Positions 8,138 through 18,158 are shown, counted from the first letter of the stretch. The stretch is 64,000 nt of DNA from PSRJ01 sp963825305 (GCA_963825305.1 CAWGTA010000004.1:620001-684000); one strand, 5' to 3'. The notes: generated from the letters alone by a model not told the origin. Numbers and translations are program-made.

Positions 8138-8713
8138 ATGTCGTGTCCGTTTCCAATGACTCAGGATTGGTACGCCCTAAGTGTGAAGCCCAGGCATGAA
8201 AAAGCCAGCTCGCACTTACTGACAAATAAAGGGTTGGAAGTGTTCAGCCCGATGTGCCGCGCGCAGCGACGTTGGTCTGATCGCATCAAAGAAATCGAAG
8301 TGTCTCTGTTCCCCGGCTACATATTTTGCCGGTTTGGCTTTGAGCGACGGATGGCTGTGTTGACGACACCGGGTATTACCTCAATCGTATCCGCAGGCAG
8401 GCAGCCCGTGCCTGTATCGAACGAGGAGATCGCCGCAGTACAGAATATCGTTGCCTCGGGGCGTCACGCCGTACCTTGGCCCTATCTTGCAGTTGGCCGG
8501 AGAGTGCAGGTGGCCGCCGGATGTCTTGAAGGATTAGTGGGCACCGTAGTGCGCGATAAGAGTGTCTTTCGTGTAGTAGTCAACGTAGCGCTGCTCCAGC
8601 GATCGGTTGCCGTCGAAATTGACCGCCACGATCTCCTACCAGTCAAATCGCCGGCAGTGCCTTACATGGATCCACAGGTTGACCCGGGGCTCGCCAGCCC
8701 GATATGGCCGTAG
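8138..8713 (+). CDS. UpxY/RfaH-like NusG paralogue (transcription antiterminator)
   Basis: NusG N-terminal (NGN) domain protein of 191 residues: WYALSVKPRHEKASSHLL opens the domain, LFPGYIFCRF is the conserved NGN core, and the C-terminal part (VGRRVQVAAGCLEGLVGTVV) is a KOW motif. Specialized NusG paralogues such as RfaH, LoaP and Bacteroides UpxY bind RNA polymerase and allow read-through of long polysaccharide operons. Its place as first gene after a predicted promoter and ahead of wza-wzc matches the UpxY arrangement. The downstream ribbon-helix-helix gene overlaps its end by 10 bases. The internal ATG at 8156, just before TQDWYALS, is an alternative start. Confidence 0.85.
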   Translation: MSCPFPMTQDWYALSVKPRHEKASSHLLTNKGLEVFSPMCRAQRRWSDRIKEIEVSLFPGYIFCRFGFERRMAVLTTPGITSIVSAGRQPVPVSNEEIAAVQNIVASGRHAVPWPYLAVGRRVQVAAGCLEGLVGTVVRDKSVFRVVVNVALLQRSVAVEIDRHDLLPVKSPAVPYMDPQVDPGLASPIWP

Positions 8714-8991
8714 CAAAACGTCGAAGTCGAGCGGTGGTGTTCCGGGTAACGCAAGAGGAGTATGACGCTCTGCGGACCGTCAGCGCGAATAGCGGCGCCA
8801 GAAACGTCTCGGACTTTGTACGATCGACGTTGCTAGCCTCAATGGGCACCTTGAGCATCATCGGGTCAGAGTCGCTGACAGAAATGTCTCGCACGCTGGC
8901 TAGCCTGAAAGACGTCGTAGGGCGAGTGGCCGAAAAAATGGAGCAAATATCGCCGGACGATTTGCCTTCTCGAGAGGAGAAGAAGTGGTGA
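8704..8991 (+). CDS. Small ribbon-helix-helix (CopG/MobC-like) protein
   Basis: A 95-residue basic-then-acidic protein. The N-terminus (SRAVVFRVTQEEYDALRTVS...VSDFVRSTLLA) fits a ribbon-helix-helix DNA-binding fold: a short strand, then two helices. The rest is a helix likely to mediate oligomerization or partner contact (ASLKDVVGRVAEKMEQIS). It overlaps both neighbours, upstream upxY by 10 bases and downstream wza by 7, so all three are probably co-translated. It may autoregulate the operon or act with the antiterminator; this is inferred from position. The MobC relaxosome subfamily is a sequence-level alternative, but no relaxase is nearby. Confidence 0.65.
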   Translation: MAVAKRRSRAVVFRVTQEEYDALRTVSANSGARNVSDFVRSTLLASMGTLSIIGSESLTEMSRTLASLKDVVGRVAEKMEQISPDDLPSREEKKW

Positions 8992-9926
8992 GAGCGTTAA
9001 TCGGGTTCATGTGCTTGACCAGTCCAATTTGGGGACAGATACGGCCGGGTGTGGTCGACACAACGGTGGCCGGTGTAGCCAATCTGCCGGCCCAGAAGAT
9101 TCAACCAAACGACCTGATCGCTGTTTCGGTTTATGGCGAGCCGGAATTGACCCGAACCGTACGGGTGGGAGAGGACGGGGCGATTGGGCTCCCCATGCTT
9201 GAGAACCGTATCGCAGCAGGCGGGCTTATGCCGGCTAAGTTGGAGGACGCCATCGCCCAGGCTTTGAAGGAAGGCGAAATCCTGGTTAATCCGATGGTCA
9301 CTGTAACTATTCTGGAGTACAGTACCACCCGCACGGTAAGTGTCATAGGAGCGGTTCGAAGACCGCTAACTTTTCCAGTGGTCGGCACCGTCAGGTTGTT
9401 GGACGCCTTAGCGAAAGCGGAAGGTTTAAATGGCGATGCCGGCCCTGAGCTACTGGTAACTCGCCCCGGCGCCGACTTCTCCGAGCGAATTGTGTTGAAG
9501 GACTTGATCGATGGAGTCGACTCTAAACTCAATATCGTGCTGGAAGGCGGCGAAGACATCCGCGTGCCGGAAGCGCGCAAGATCTATGTCGTCGGTAACG
9601 TGAAAAGGCCTGGTGCGTTTCCCGTTCGGGACGGTTCTGAAAACACGGTGCTGAAGCTGCTGGCTATGGTTGAGGGAGTTACTCCTTACTCGGCCAAGCG
9701 CGCTTACATCTATCGTGCCGCCTCAGACGGCCAGCCTCGGGAAGAAATTCCGTTGGAACTCAAGAAGATTATGGCACGGAAGGCGCCGGATGTTTCCTTA
9801 AGCGCCGACGACATTCTGTATATTCCGGACAATACCGGCCAGAGGCTTGCACTTACGACGCTTGAAAAGGTTGCAGGATTCGGAGGCGCCGCCGCCGCGG
9901 CCGTCATTTACGCGGGCACGCGGTAA
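8985..9926 (+). CDS. wza: Polysaccharide export outer-membrane protein (Wza type)
   Basis: Wza-family export protein of 313 residues with a signal peptide at residues 1-18. It contains the poly-export core (IQPNDLIAVSVYGEPELTRTVRVGEDGAIGLPML), then two SLBB repeats (VSVIGAVRRPLTFPV; IYVVGNVKRPGAFPVRDGS). It forms or gates the outer-membrane channel for the exported polymer. It is shorter than E. coli Wza (about 380) and no standard lipobox is visible; the C-terminus ends in an Ala/Gly-rich stretch. Two consecutive GTG codons at 8985 and 8988 overlap the upstream stop, preceded by GAGAGGAGAA. It is paired with the Wzz/BY-kinase downstream, as expected. Confidence 0.88.
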   Translation: MVRALIGFMCLTSPIWGQIRPGVVDTTVAGVANLPAQKIQPNDLIAVSVYGEPELTRTVRVGEDGAIGLPMLENRIAAGGLMPAKLEDAIAQALKEGEILVNPMVTVTILEYSTTRTVSVIGAVRRPLTFPVVGTVRLLDALAKAEGLNGDAGPELLVTRPGADFSERIVLKDLIDGVDSKLNIVLEGGEDIRVPEARKIYVVGNVKRPGAFPVRDGSENTVLKLLAMVEGVTPYSAKRAYIYRAASDGQPREEIPLELKKIMARKAPDVSLSADDILYIPDNTGQRLALTTLEKVAGFGGAAAAAVIYAGTR

Positions 9927-9944
9927 GCGCGAGTAACTATCTCA

Positions 9945-12185
9945 ATGAGTGAAACCAACGGGAACGGGAACGGAAATGGAAATGGAAACGGGCACGGCAA
10001 TTTGGCTTCCTTGCCCGTGGTAGCGGAACACTACCGTGCCGCTGCGCCAATGCCGGCGCCGCTGTGGGAGCCCGAGCCAGAAGAACCTGCGATTCCCCTG
10101 TCGCAGTATCTCTGGATGCTTAAAAGGCATCGATGGAAGATCCTCACTGGCGTTGCATTCTGCGTGTTAGCGACCGCCATCGTATCTTTTCGCATCACAC
10201 CCAGTTACGAATCTACTGCCACCATCGATATTGACCGTCGCGTTCCCACTGGGATTCTGGGCGAGGAAGCCACTCAGTCTGTAAACAACGATGCGGACCA
10301 GTTTATGGCCACGCAGGTGAAGCTGATCCAGTCCGATTCGGTGCTTCGCCCAATCGCGACGAAATACCGATTACGCGAGTTGGAAAAAGGGCTTCCCGAT
10401 CAGCGGTCTCTCACGAATACCCAACAACAGGCGCCTGTAGTCCTAAAGAAGCTGACGGTCACCCGCCCCCCGAACACCTATATCCTTCTCATCAATTACC
10501 GGTCTAAGGACCGTCAACTGTCGGCGGATGTAGCCAATGCCATCGCACAGTCGTATCTGGAGCATAGCTATAACATCCGATACAAGGCGGCCGCCGGTCT
10601 GTCTCAGTTTATGGAGAGACAACTCGAAGAGCTGAAGGCAAAAATGGAGCGGTCCAGCGCCGCCCTCGCCCAGTTCGAGCGGGATCTCAGCGTCATCAAC
10701 CCGGAGGAGAAGACCAACATCATCTCCGCCAGGCTCCTCCAATTGAATACCGAGTACACCAACGCGCAGGCGGACCGGGTGAAGAAAGAAGCAGCGTTTG
10801 CCTCAATCCAGAGCGGCACTTTGGAAGCCGCTGCGGTTTCGAGTCAGGGCGAAGCTCTGAAAAAGCTAACCGAGAGGCTCAACGAAGCACAAGAGAAGTT
10901 TGCGGATGCCAAGACGCGCTATGGGGCCAATCACCCGGAGTACCGCAAGGCCGAGACTCAAGTGACCGAGGCGGAACACCAGCTGGAAGAGACCAAGAAC
11001 AGTATCGGTCAGCGCGTGGAGATCGAGTACAAGGAGTCGCTAGCCCGGGAATCCATGCTGGAGAAGGCGGTAATGGAGACCAAGGGGGAGTTTGATCGGC
11101 TCAATGCGAGGTCGTTCGATTATCAGCGATTGAAACAGGAAGCGGAGGGGGACAAGAAGCTCTACGACGAGTTGATCCGAAAGATCAAGGAAGCGGGTAT
11201 CAACGCCAGCTTTCAGAACAGCTCCATCCGGATCGCCGACCTTGCTCGTCCGGCATACAAGCCGGTATTTCCGAACATCCCGCTGAACTTGGGAGTGGCA
11301 TTCTTCCTCTCCAGCTTTCTGGCAATCGGCGTGGCAGTGGTCACAGACGCTTTGGATAATACGATCCGCGACCCCGAACAGGTAATGCGCATTTTGAAGA
11401 CGGTGGTGGTGGGCTCACTACCCATGATCAAGAACTTACGCGGGCAGCTCGTGCCGGCCCTACGGAGCCACAATGGCACGCAAATCGTGCCCTTGGTCAA
11501 GCATGCGGATCAAAGCTTCTCGACTTTTGACGAAGCTATCCGCACGCTGCGCAACTCCATCCTGCTCACTGACTTCGACCGAAGGTTACGAAGCCTGCTG
11601 ATGACTAGTGCTTCTCCTGCCGAAGGGAAGTCTACGGTGGCAGCCCACCTGGCGCTCGCGCATGCGGAACAGGGCTACCGGACACTCTTGATCGATGGCG
11701 ACCTCAGGCGTCCTAGCGTTCACAAATTTTTCGAAGTGCCGAATAGTATCGGGCTTTCCAAGATCTTGCTATTCGATTTTCCCTGGCGGGACGCCCTGAT
11801 CCGGCCTCGAGAAAACCTGGAGTTGTATGTACTGCCGGCCGGCTCGGCTCCGCGACGGGCCGCAGACCTGGTGGGCCGGGGGCTGCCCCAGTTACTCGAC
11901 GAGGTATCGCAGGATTTTGATCTCGTGATCCTGGATGCGCCGCCGCTATTGGGATTCCCGGAACCGCTACAGATGGCAGCAGCGGTGGATGGAGTAATTG
12001 TAGTGGCGAGGGCGGGACAGACAAACCGATCGGCCGTGAGCACGGTATTGAACACGCTGGCGAGGCTGCGCGCGAATGTCGTGGGCCTGGTGTTGAATGA
12101 GGTCCATCGCGACGTGAGCGCCGGCTATTACTACTACTACAACGGCCACTACAGCAAGTATTACCGGCAGCCGGCGCACGAATGA
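9945..12185 (+). CDS. wzc: Wzz/BY-kinase: chain-length regulator fused to tyrosine autokinase
   Basis: Polysaccharide co-polymerase of 746 residues. Residues about 1-20 are a low-complexity Asn-Gly run. The Wzz domain begins near residue 45, with membrane segment 1 at about 65-85, a long coiled-coil periplasmic region (about 210-420, rich in Lys/Glu/Ala), membrane segment 2 near 445-465, and the cytosolic tyrosine kinase. Kinase motifs are Walker A SPAEGKST (K562), Walker A' LLIDGDLRRP (D584, D586) and Walker B LVILDAPP (D664). The C-terminal tail holds a tyrosine cluster (YYYYYNGHYSKYY), the usual autophosphorylation site. The probable phosphatase is the CpsB-like gene at 18.2 kb. The stop overlaps the flippase start by 4 bases. 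Confidence 0.92.
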   Translation: MSETNGNGNGNGNGNGHGNLASLPVVAEHYRAAAPMPAPLWEPEPEEPAIPLSQYLWMLKRHRWKILTGVAFCVLATAIVSFRITPSYESTATIDIDRRVPTGILGEEATQSVNNDADQFMATQVKLIQSDSVLRPIATKYRLRELEKGLPDQRSLTNTQQQAPVVLKKLTVTRPPNTYILLINYRSKDRQLSADVANAIAQSYLEHSYNIRYKAAAGLSQFMERQLEELKAKMERSSAALAQFERDLSVINPEEKTNIISARLLQLNTEYTNAQADRVKKEAAFASIQSGTLEAAAVSSQGEALKKLTERLNEAQEKFADAKTRYGANHPEYRKAETQVTEAEHQLEETKNSIGQRVEIEYKESLARESMLEKAVMETKGEFDRLNARSFDYQRLKQEAEGDKKLYDELIRKIKEAGINASFQNSSIRIADLARPAYKPVFPNIPLNLGVAFFLSSFLAIGVAVVTDALDNTIRDPEQVMRILKTVVVGSLPMIKNLRGQLVPALRSHNGTQIVPLVKHADQSFSTFDEAIRTLRNSILLTDFDRRLRSLLMTSASPAEGKSTVAAHLALAHAEQGYRTLLIDGDLRRPSVHKFFEVPNSIGLSKILLFDFPWRDALIRPRENLELYVLPAGSAPRRAADLVGRGLPQLLDEVSQDFDLVILDAPPLLGFPEPLQMAAAVDGVIVVARAGQTNRSAVSTVLNTLARLRANVVGLVLNEVHRDVSAGYYYYYNGHYSKYYRQPAHE

Positions 12186-13463
12186 TGGACCGCAAGCTGT
12201 GGGGAAGCCTCGCCTCCCTCTACGGGATTCACGCTTCGAACTACCTGGTTCCGCTCTTTACCCTGCCTTACCTGGCGCATGTCATGGGGGCGGCAGAGTG
12301 GGGTGCATTTGCCTTCGCCGATGCGTACGGCCGCGTGGTGGCGCTCGCGGTAGAGTACGGCTTCGGACTGTCGGCGACTAGAGAGATCGCCCGTCTTCGC
12401 CACGACCCACGCGCGCGCAGCCGTGAACTTTCTGGCGTGCTCGGCGCGCAACTGCTGCTTGGTGCGCTCGCTTTGTTACTCAGTGCCGTACTCGCACAGA
12501 CCATACCAGTGTTTGCCGCCCATCGCCGGTTACTGCCGGGAGCACTCTTCTTAGCTATGAGCCAGGGCGCCAATCCCATGTGGTATTTCCAGGGCATGGA
12601 GCGCCTGCGGACCATGGGATACCTCTGGATCGCGGGTAGGGTCGCGGGGGCGGCCGGCCTTTTCCTATTTGTACACGCACCCGGTGATGGCGGGCTGGCC
12701 TTGTTCATTCAAGGGACCGCGCCGTTCCTATCGGTGGTTGTGGGATTGCTGATAGCCTACCAGGACATACCGTTTCTGTGGCCTTCGCTCGCACGCGGCT
12801 GGCAATCACTGCGCGCCGGCGGATCCGTCTTCCTGTTTCGCGCGGGTGTGAATTTTTACTCGTCGTTGAATGTTGTGCTGTTGGGCCTTTTCGCCGCTCC
12901 GATAGAGGTCGCATGGTTCGCCGGGGCGGAAAAGATTGCCAGGTCGGCGGTCGCCGGAACCGGACCTATCACACAGCTCTTCTTCCCCCGTATCAATCAT
13001 CTTCTGGTAACCGATCGCCCCGGCGCAGCGCAGGCGGCGCGGTTGTCTTCTCAGTTGATGATGACTGTTGGCCTGGGAGCCGCGCTACTGCTGTCTTTGT
13101 GGCGCGCCCTTGCTGGTAAAGGTGCTGCTCGGCGTTGGCTTCGAAGGCAGTATTCCCGTGTTACGTGTGATGGCACTGCTTCCGCCCTTAGTTGCCATGA
13201 GTAGCGTGTTTGGCGTGCAGTGGATGCTGTCACTCGGATTGGGCCGGGAACTCAATCGGATCATATTTGCCGCCACTGCTTTAGACGTGACATTGTCACT
13301 GGGGCTTGGCCGCCTTTATCACCACATCGGTGTAGCTACGAGTCTCGTAATCGTCGAGATGTTCGTCACGGCTGCTACGTTCTTTGTTCTTTGGCGCAAG
13401 AGAGCTCAATCCTTGGAACGCCTCGCCATTAGTGGCGGAGAAGGCGGCGGCGTGACGGGATAA
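12182..13463 (+). pseudogene. wzx: Wzx-type oligosaccharide flippase, one frameshift
   Basis: Polysaccharide-biosynthesis (PST/MOP superfamily) flippase that moves lipid-linked repeat units across the inner membrane. The first frame (to about 13,105) gives SNYLVPLFTLPYLAHVMG and ANPMWYFQGMERLRTMGYL, typical of the family. After LLLSLWR the homology jumps to another frame: APLLVKVLLGVGFEGSIPVLRVMALLPPLVAMS and onward to 13463. One base appears lost or gained near 13,100-13,110. Joined, the protein is about 427 residues, a normal length, and no other lesion is seen, so the gene may be intact in the organism. It starts at ATG 12182, overlapping the BY-kinase stop. Confidence 0.8.
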
Positions 13464-13483
13464 AGGCATCGCCGCGACACAAA

Positions 13484-14736
13484 GTGTTCAGTCCACTCCG
13501 ATGGTGGATCGCGCTTTATGCCGGGGCACTGTTTCTTCCGCCAATCCCGCTTCGCTTTACTCCGACGTCCCACAGTAAGCTGCTCATTGGAGGCTTAGTA
13601 GGTACAGCTTATTTGCTCTGGCGGCCCTTTTTTTCACGCCGCAGCTTCTTCAGCTTCTCAACTCCCAATAGGGTACTTCCACTTCTAATTGTCTTGTACA
13701 TTTCTTTCCATGCCATATATGCCGCGTTTACGGGAACTTCATTGGGGCATTGATCGAGGCTCAATGGCTGATGTTCTTAATGGCGCCGCTGCTGATGACG
13801 TGGGACCTTGGGGCTGCCCAACATGACCGCATCGTCAAAATGTTGCTTGTCTGCCTAGGAATTGAGTCTCTGCTAGCCGTGATTTCGTCGTTCACAGGTC
13901 CGATGTATGAGTACGTTGTCCTATGGTACGCTCCCCGCTTCGGGTCGAGTGTCTATCGTGCCGTTGGCACAATCGATAGCACTAACAGTCTTGGTGGACT
14001 CATGGCGTTCGGGGCGCTCGTTTGCTTTTTTGCACCTGCTGCGGCTCTTCCCGTCCGACGCTCCCTAATGCTTATGGGACTTTTCGCGGCAGTCATTCTG
14101 AGCCAGTCAAAGAGCGCGTTTTTCTCGGTTCTGATCAGCTTCGCCGTGGTAAACATCGTAAGCCTGCGGTGGCGCGTAGCGAGAATGCGAGATCTCCTCA
14201 CGACAATAATTGCTCAGGCCGTAGCGCTGATCCTAAGCGCTGGCGTCTTTTATTTCTATGGTGAAGCCGTGCTCGACAACATGGCAAAGGACTACGGTGA
14301 CCGGACTGCGCTTGGCCAAAGGGTGATCACTGAGATCACTAAATTTGACTGGCCTCAGACTCTGTTCGGGGTTGGCTTCCATGGCGTAGACTACATCGAT
14401 CCGACGACTGGTGTATGGATTACCGCACACAACAGTTACATTAACCTAGTGTCCGACTTGGGCCTCTGTGGATCGCACTGGTCGTATCACTTCTCGTCGT
14501 GCTTAACCGTGACTCTTCTGAAGGATCGGCGATGGCATTTACTCGCTGGCCTAGTTGGCCTATTCCTACACTTTGCCACGGAAGCCTTCCTGTACGCTCC
14601 GATGTTTATCATGACGTTGGGAACACTCTATGGCATTAGCTGCGTTCACCGCAAGTCTTCTCCTACCCGGGTCCGGCTGAAGTCGGAATGGAGTGCGGTT
14701 CTCGCTGGGTTCGGTACACCGGTGATCCGTCAATGA
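13484..14736 (+). pseudogene. wzy: O-antigen polymerase (Wzy-like), multiple frameshifts
   Basis: Polytopic membrane protein probably polymerizing repeat units. The first piece runs from GTG 13484 to a stop at 13751. It reads on from TGTSLG into ALIEAQWLMFLMAP if one G is added to the GGGG run at 13743-13746. The second piece contains AVGTIDSTNSLGGLMAF, LSQSKSAFFSVLIS and TAHNSYINLVSDLG, the family's loop region. Between about 14,460 and 14,520 the membrane-like reading is in a different frame (LWIALVVSLLVVLN), after which the original frame returns (WHLLAGLVGLFLHF), indicating two compensating indels. It ends overlapping the glycosyltransferase start at 14733. No nonsense substitutions were noticed. 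Confidence 0.72.
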
Positions 14737-15523
14737 GCAAGGTTGCAGTGCTGATCCCGGTCTATCGCAATCAGAGCGGACTGGAACGGACGCTCGCCAG
14801 CCTCAGAGTCAGACATACGGTCGTTTCGACGTGGTTGTCGTGGATGACGGCAGCCCCGATCGCGTCGTTGCCGCCCGCAGTTGGGCGCCATGGTTCAGTT
14901 TCCGTTTTGCGGCTTAAGAAAAATCGCGGAATCGCGACTGCATTGAACTGCGGCCTTCAGTGCATTCTGGCGCGCGGATATTCTTACATGGCACGGCTGG
15001 ATGCCGGAGATACAGTCGCTCCTGAGCGTTGGACGAGCAGGTGCGGTTTCTGGATTCAGACCCAAACTGCGCCGTCGTCTCTTCGTTTGTGGATTTTGTA
15101 GACGCGAGGCAACAACTGCTATTCCGCTATCGTCCACCCTGTGATCACTCCAAAATTCGCCGCGCGATGCATTTGAACAACTGCGTGGTCCATTCCCCGG
15201 CGATGATTCGTGCTAGTGCGTTCAGGGAGACTGGTCTGTACCGGGAGGACTTACCTGTGGCGGAGGACTACGAACTATTCCTGCGGTTTGGCCGCCGTTA
15301 TACGCTCGCCAACCTGCCACAGGCACTGACGCGCTGCGAGTATTCTTTCAGCGGGCTCTCAATCGCGGGGAGAAGGCAACAGCAACGCGAGCGGCTAAAG
15401 CTGCAGATCAAATACTTCGACCCGCTATCGCCATATAGCTTCGTCGGAATCGCCCGGACTCTCCTCGCCATGATAACCCCTCACGCCGCCGTTTACCGAC
15501 TCAAGCGTGCATATTTTTCCTGA
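14733..15523 (+). pseudogene. Family 2 glycosyltransferase, three frameshifts
   Basis: GT-A fold, family 2 glycosyltransferase, cytosolic, adding a sugar to the lipid-linked repeat. It starts with SKVAVLIPVYRNQSGLERTL. The nucleotide-sugar and metal-binding segment DVVVVDDGSPD is present only in another frame (about 14,808-14,905). The first frame then returns with LKKNRGIATALNCGLQ and LDAGDTV, and from about 15,030 a third frame continues with VRFLDSDPNCAVVSSFVDFV and DLPVAEDYELFLRFG to 15523. The pieces together cover a full GT2 of about 260 residues, so the lesions are three single-base indels rather than deletions. Confidence 0.78.
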
Positions 15524-15534
15524 AGAGGCCGCAT

Positions 15535-16745
15535 ATGAAGGTTCTTCAACTCGTAGAGTCCGCAGCCGCCGGAGTCGGCCGGCATGTGATCGACCTGGCA
15601 GAAGGCCTGCTAAGCCGAGGGCACGAGGTCCACCTGGTCTACTCCGACACGCGGTCCGACAGTGTGTTCCGCCAGGATTTATCAAAGCCTGCCTTACATC
15701 CTGGGCTTCGCGCGCATCGAATCCTGATGCGCCGGAAGCCGCATGTACGGGACGTGCTTGCCATTCGAGGTTTGCGGGAATATCTGGAAAGCCGCGGGCC
15801 ATTTGATCTGGTTCACTTCCACAGCACCAAGGCGGGTTTGATCGGGCGTTTGGGCCTCGTCGGGCATCCGGTCAAGCGTCTGTACTCGCCGCATATGTTC
15901 TTCACGATGGGGCCTACCAAAGGCAAGTTAGTGAGATCCATTGGCGGCTGGCTGGAAGCGGCTCTCTCCAAGCTTTGCAACGGTATCGTTGTGGTGTCGC
16001 GCGAAGAGTACGAGCATGCGCTGGAACTGGGGATCTCTCCTGCGAAGCTTTGCCTGATTCAGAACGGAGTGAAGGATCGATTCCGGGCCGTTGCGTGCGC
16101 GATCGTGACGCCCTTCGGCGAGAGTGGGGAATCAGTAGCAAGTCAAGTCTTGCGTCGGCTTCGTCGGCCGACTGATGCCCCAAAAATCTCCGGAAACCAT
16201 GCTGCGATCCTTCGCCGCGCTCCTCGGTCGTAGCCGGACGCCCGCCAAGCTAGTGATGGTTGGGGACGGGCCACTGGCGCAGCCGTGCCGCCGTCTCGCC
16301 GCCGCGCTCGGCATCGAATCACACGTCGTCTGGCTGGGAGAGCAGGACGCCAAAGACGCTCATGCATGCCTTTGACATATTTGCCCTCACCAGCGACTCC
16401 GAAGGGCATCCGATTGTGGTTCTGGAGGCGATGTCGCGCGGCCTGCCAGTTGTCGCGACCGCGGTGGGCGGGATAACAGATTCGGTCCGCCCTGGTGTGA
16501 ACGGTTTCATTGCTCCGGTGCGTGGCGTTACAGAAATCGCGGATGCTCTCGCCAAGCTAGTCGACGATGCCGCTTTACGCGAACGCATGGGACGTGCCTC
16601 GCGGGAAATCTCTCGAAATTTTTCAATTGACGGTATGGTTGACAAGACCGTCGCGCTCTACCAACAGATTCTCTCGGGGCGATCAAGCGCGCCACAGGAA
16701 CTGGAAGTCGCGCCCTTAACCCGCAGTGTCGGTTCTTCAGCCTAG
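15535..16745 (+). pseudogene. Family 4 glycosyltransferase (GT-B), about three frameshifts
   Basis: Glycosyltransferase with an N-terminal acceptor domain (LVESAAAGVGRHVIDLAEGL; GPFDLVHFHSTKAGLIGR) and a C-terminal donor-binding domain. Frames change near 16,092 (from QNGVKDRFRAVA to VRDRDALRREWGIS), near 16,145 (to CVGFVGRLMPQKSPETML and LVMVGDGPLAQP) and near 16,363 (to HAFDIFALTSDSEGHPIVVL). The last part carries the E-x7-E donor motif in SEGHPIVVLEAMSRGLPVVAT. Joined, it is about 400 residues, a normal GT4 length. Its end overlaps the start of the sugar-phosphate transferase by 20 bases. The sugar specificity cannot be read from sequence. Confidence 0.8.
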
Positions 16746-18150
16746 TCCCATTACCGCACTAGTTGCCGGCGCCCGCTGGCAGGTTGCCGCTGACTCACAC
16801 CACCAGCGGGCCACCCGGCCTTGGCTCGCTTCGGCCGTGCTTCTAGTCGCCGATCTCACGGCGCTCTCTCTTGCCGCGGCAGTGAGTGTCTTAGTGTGGC
16901 GTCAGATGGACACGCGCCTGATGGCTGGGATGTACGTCCACCTATGGGCCGTCTTGCTGCTGTTTCCCGTCGCGTACGGCGCCTCGGGACTCTACCCAGG
17001 ATTTGGTCGCAGCCCTGTTGATGTGCTGCGCAGGCTGTCGGCCGCCACTAGCTTGGTATATCCCGCGCTGGCCGTCACCATCTTCCTACTTAAGGACGGC
17101 CCCTCATATTCTCGCGCTGTATTTCTGCTGGCTTGGATTCAATCGCTGGCCACGGTCCCGCTAACACGCGGTCTGGTCACGTACCTTTTGGCCGACAGGC
17201 GCTGGTGGGGCGACGAGGTAGCAGTCATCGGAACAGGAGAAGGCCCATTCATGGTCGCACGCTCTTTGGCGAAGCGCGCCGAACTCGGGCTGAAGCCAGT
17301 CATCGTTGTCGATGAACCGCACCGGGCTCTGCAATTGAGCAGGGCTTGCCCTGTCCGTCATGCAATTCTGGTCGGCGGCCCTCACATTGATCTTGCCGAG
17401 TTGTACGGAAAGCTAAGCTGGATTTTTCCGCGAATCACTGTCGTTCCCGACCTCGCCGGACTCTCTAGTCTGTGGGCCGAGCCCCGCGACTTGGGCGGCA
17501 TGATCGGTTTGGAAATCCGCCAACGCCTTCTTATGCCTGGGGTGCGGCTGATCAAGCGCGTTGTGGATCTGTGTGCCACTTTGCTGGTGGCCGCGTTATC
17601 ACTGCCAGTCGTCGTCATAATCGCGGTCGCAATTAAACTCACGTCCCCCGGCCCCATATTCTACGGCCATATCCGCTATGGGCGCGGCGGAAAGCCGTTC
17701 GTCGCCTGGAAATTCAGAACCATGGTGGCCGATGCGAGCACGGTGTTAGAGTGGCACCTACAACGAAGTCTGGCGTTACGCGCAGAGTGGAACCGGGACC
17801 ATAAGTTGAGGCGAGATCCACGGATAACGGCCGTCGGCCGCCTGCTGCGAAGAACGAGTTTTGACGAGTTGCCTCAGGTGTGGAATGTACTTCGCGGTCA
17901 GATGAGTCTGGTTGGACCACGGCCGATTGTAGCCGCTGAGATCCGGTACTACGGTGAGGCCTTCGAGCTCTATAAGCAAGTCTTGCCCGGGATCACCGGA
18001 ATGTGGCAGGTATCCGGTCGAAACAACCTGACTTATGAAGAGCGAGTGCAGTGTGACCTTTACTACATCCGCAACTGGTCCCCGTGGCTGGACCTGTATA
18101 TCCTGGCGCGCACCGTCCCGGCCGTCATTCTCGCGCGCGGCGCTTACTGA
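16726..18150 (+). CDS. WbaP-type undecaprenyl-phosphate sugar phosphotransferase
   Basis: Polyprenyl-phosphate hexose-1-phosphate transferase that starts repeat-unit synthesis by loading the first sugar phosphate on undecaprenyl phosphate. The 474-residue protein has four N-terminal membrane helices, a central nucleotide-binding-like domain (AVIGTGEGPFMVARSLAKRA) and the C-terminal catalytic part: KRVVDLCATLLVAALSLP, SPGPIFYGHIRYGRGGKPF, WKFRTM, RLLRRTSFDELPQVWNVLRG and MSLVGPRP. This is the intact initiating enzyme of the cluster. The start is a GTG inside the end of the preceding glycosyltransferase. WbaP versus WcaJ-like specificity (galactose or glucose) is not resolved. Confidence 0.9.
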   Translation: MSVLQPSPITALVAGARWQVAADSHHQRATRPWLASAVLLVADLTALSLAAAVSVLVWRQMDTRLMAGMYVHLWAVLLLFPVAYGASGLYPGFGRSPVDVLRRLSAATSLVYPALAVTIFLLKDGPSYSRAVFLLAWIQSLATVPLTRGLVTYLLADRRWWGDEVAVIGTGEGPFMVARSLAKRAELGLKPVIVVDEPHRALQLSRACPVRHAILVGGPHIDLAELYGKLSWIFPRITVVPDLAGLSSLWAEPRDLGGMIGLEIRQRLLMPGVRLIKRVVDLCATLLVAALSLPVVVIIAVAIKLTSPGPIFYGHIRYGRGGKPFVAWKFRTMVADASTVLEWHLQRSLALRAEWNRDHKLRRDPRITAVGRLLRRTSFDELPQVWNVLRGQMSLVGPRPIVAAEIRYYGEAFELYKQVLPGITGMWQVSGRNNLTYEERVQCDLYYIRNWSPWLDLYILARTVPAVILARGAY

Positions 18151-18158
18151 GCCGCGTC

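Noticed and set aside
8704..8991. RHH protein as plasmid MobC
   Set aside because: No relaxase, origin of transfer or plasmid genes are near; position in the polysaccharide operon explains it better.
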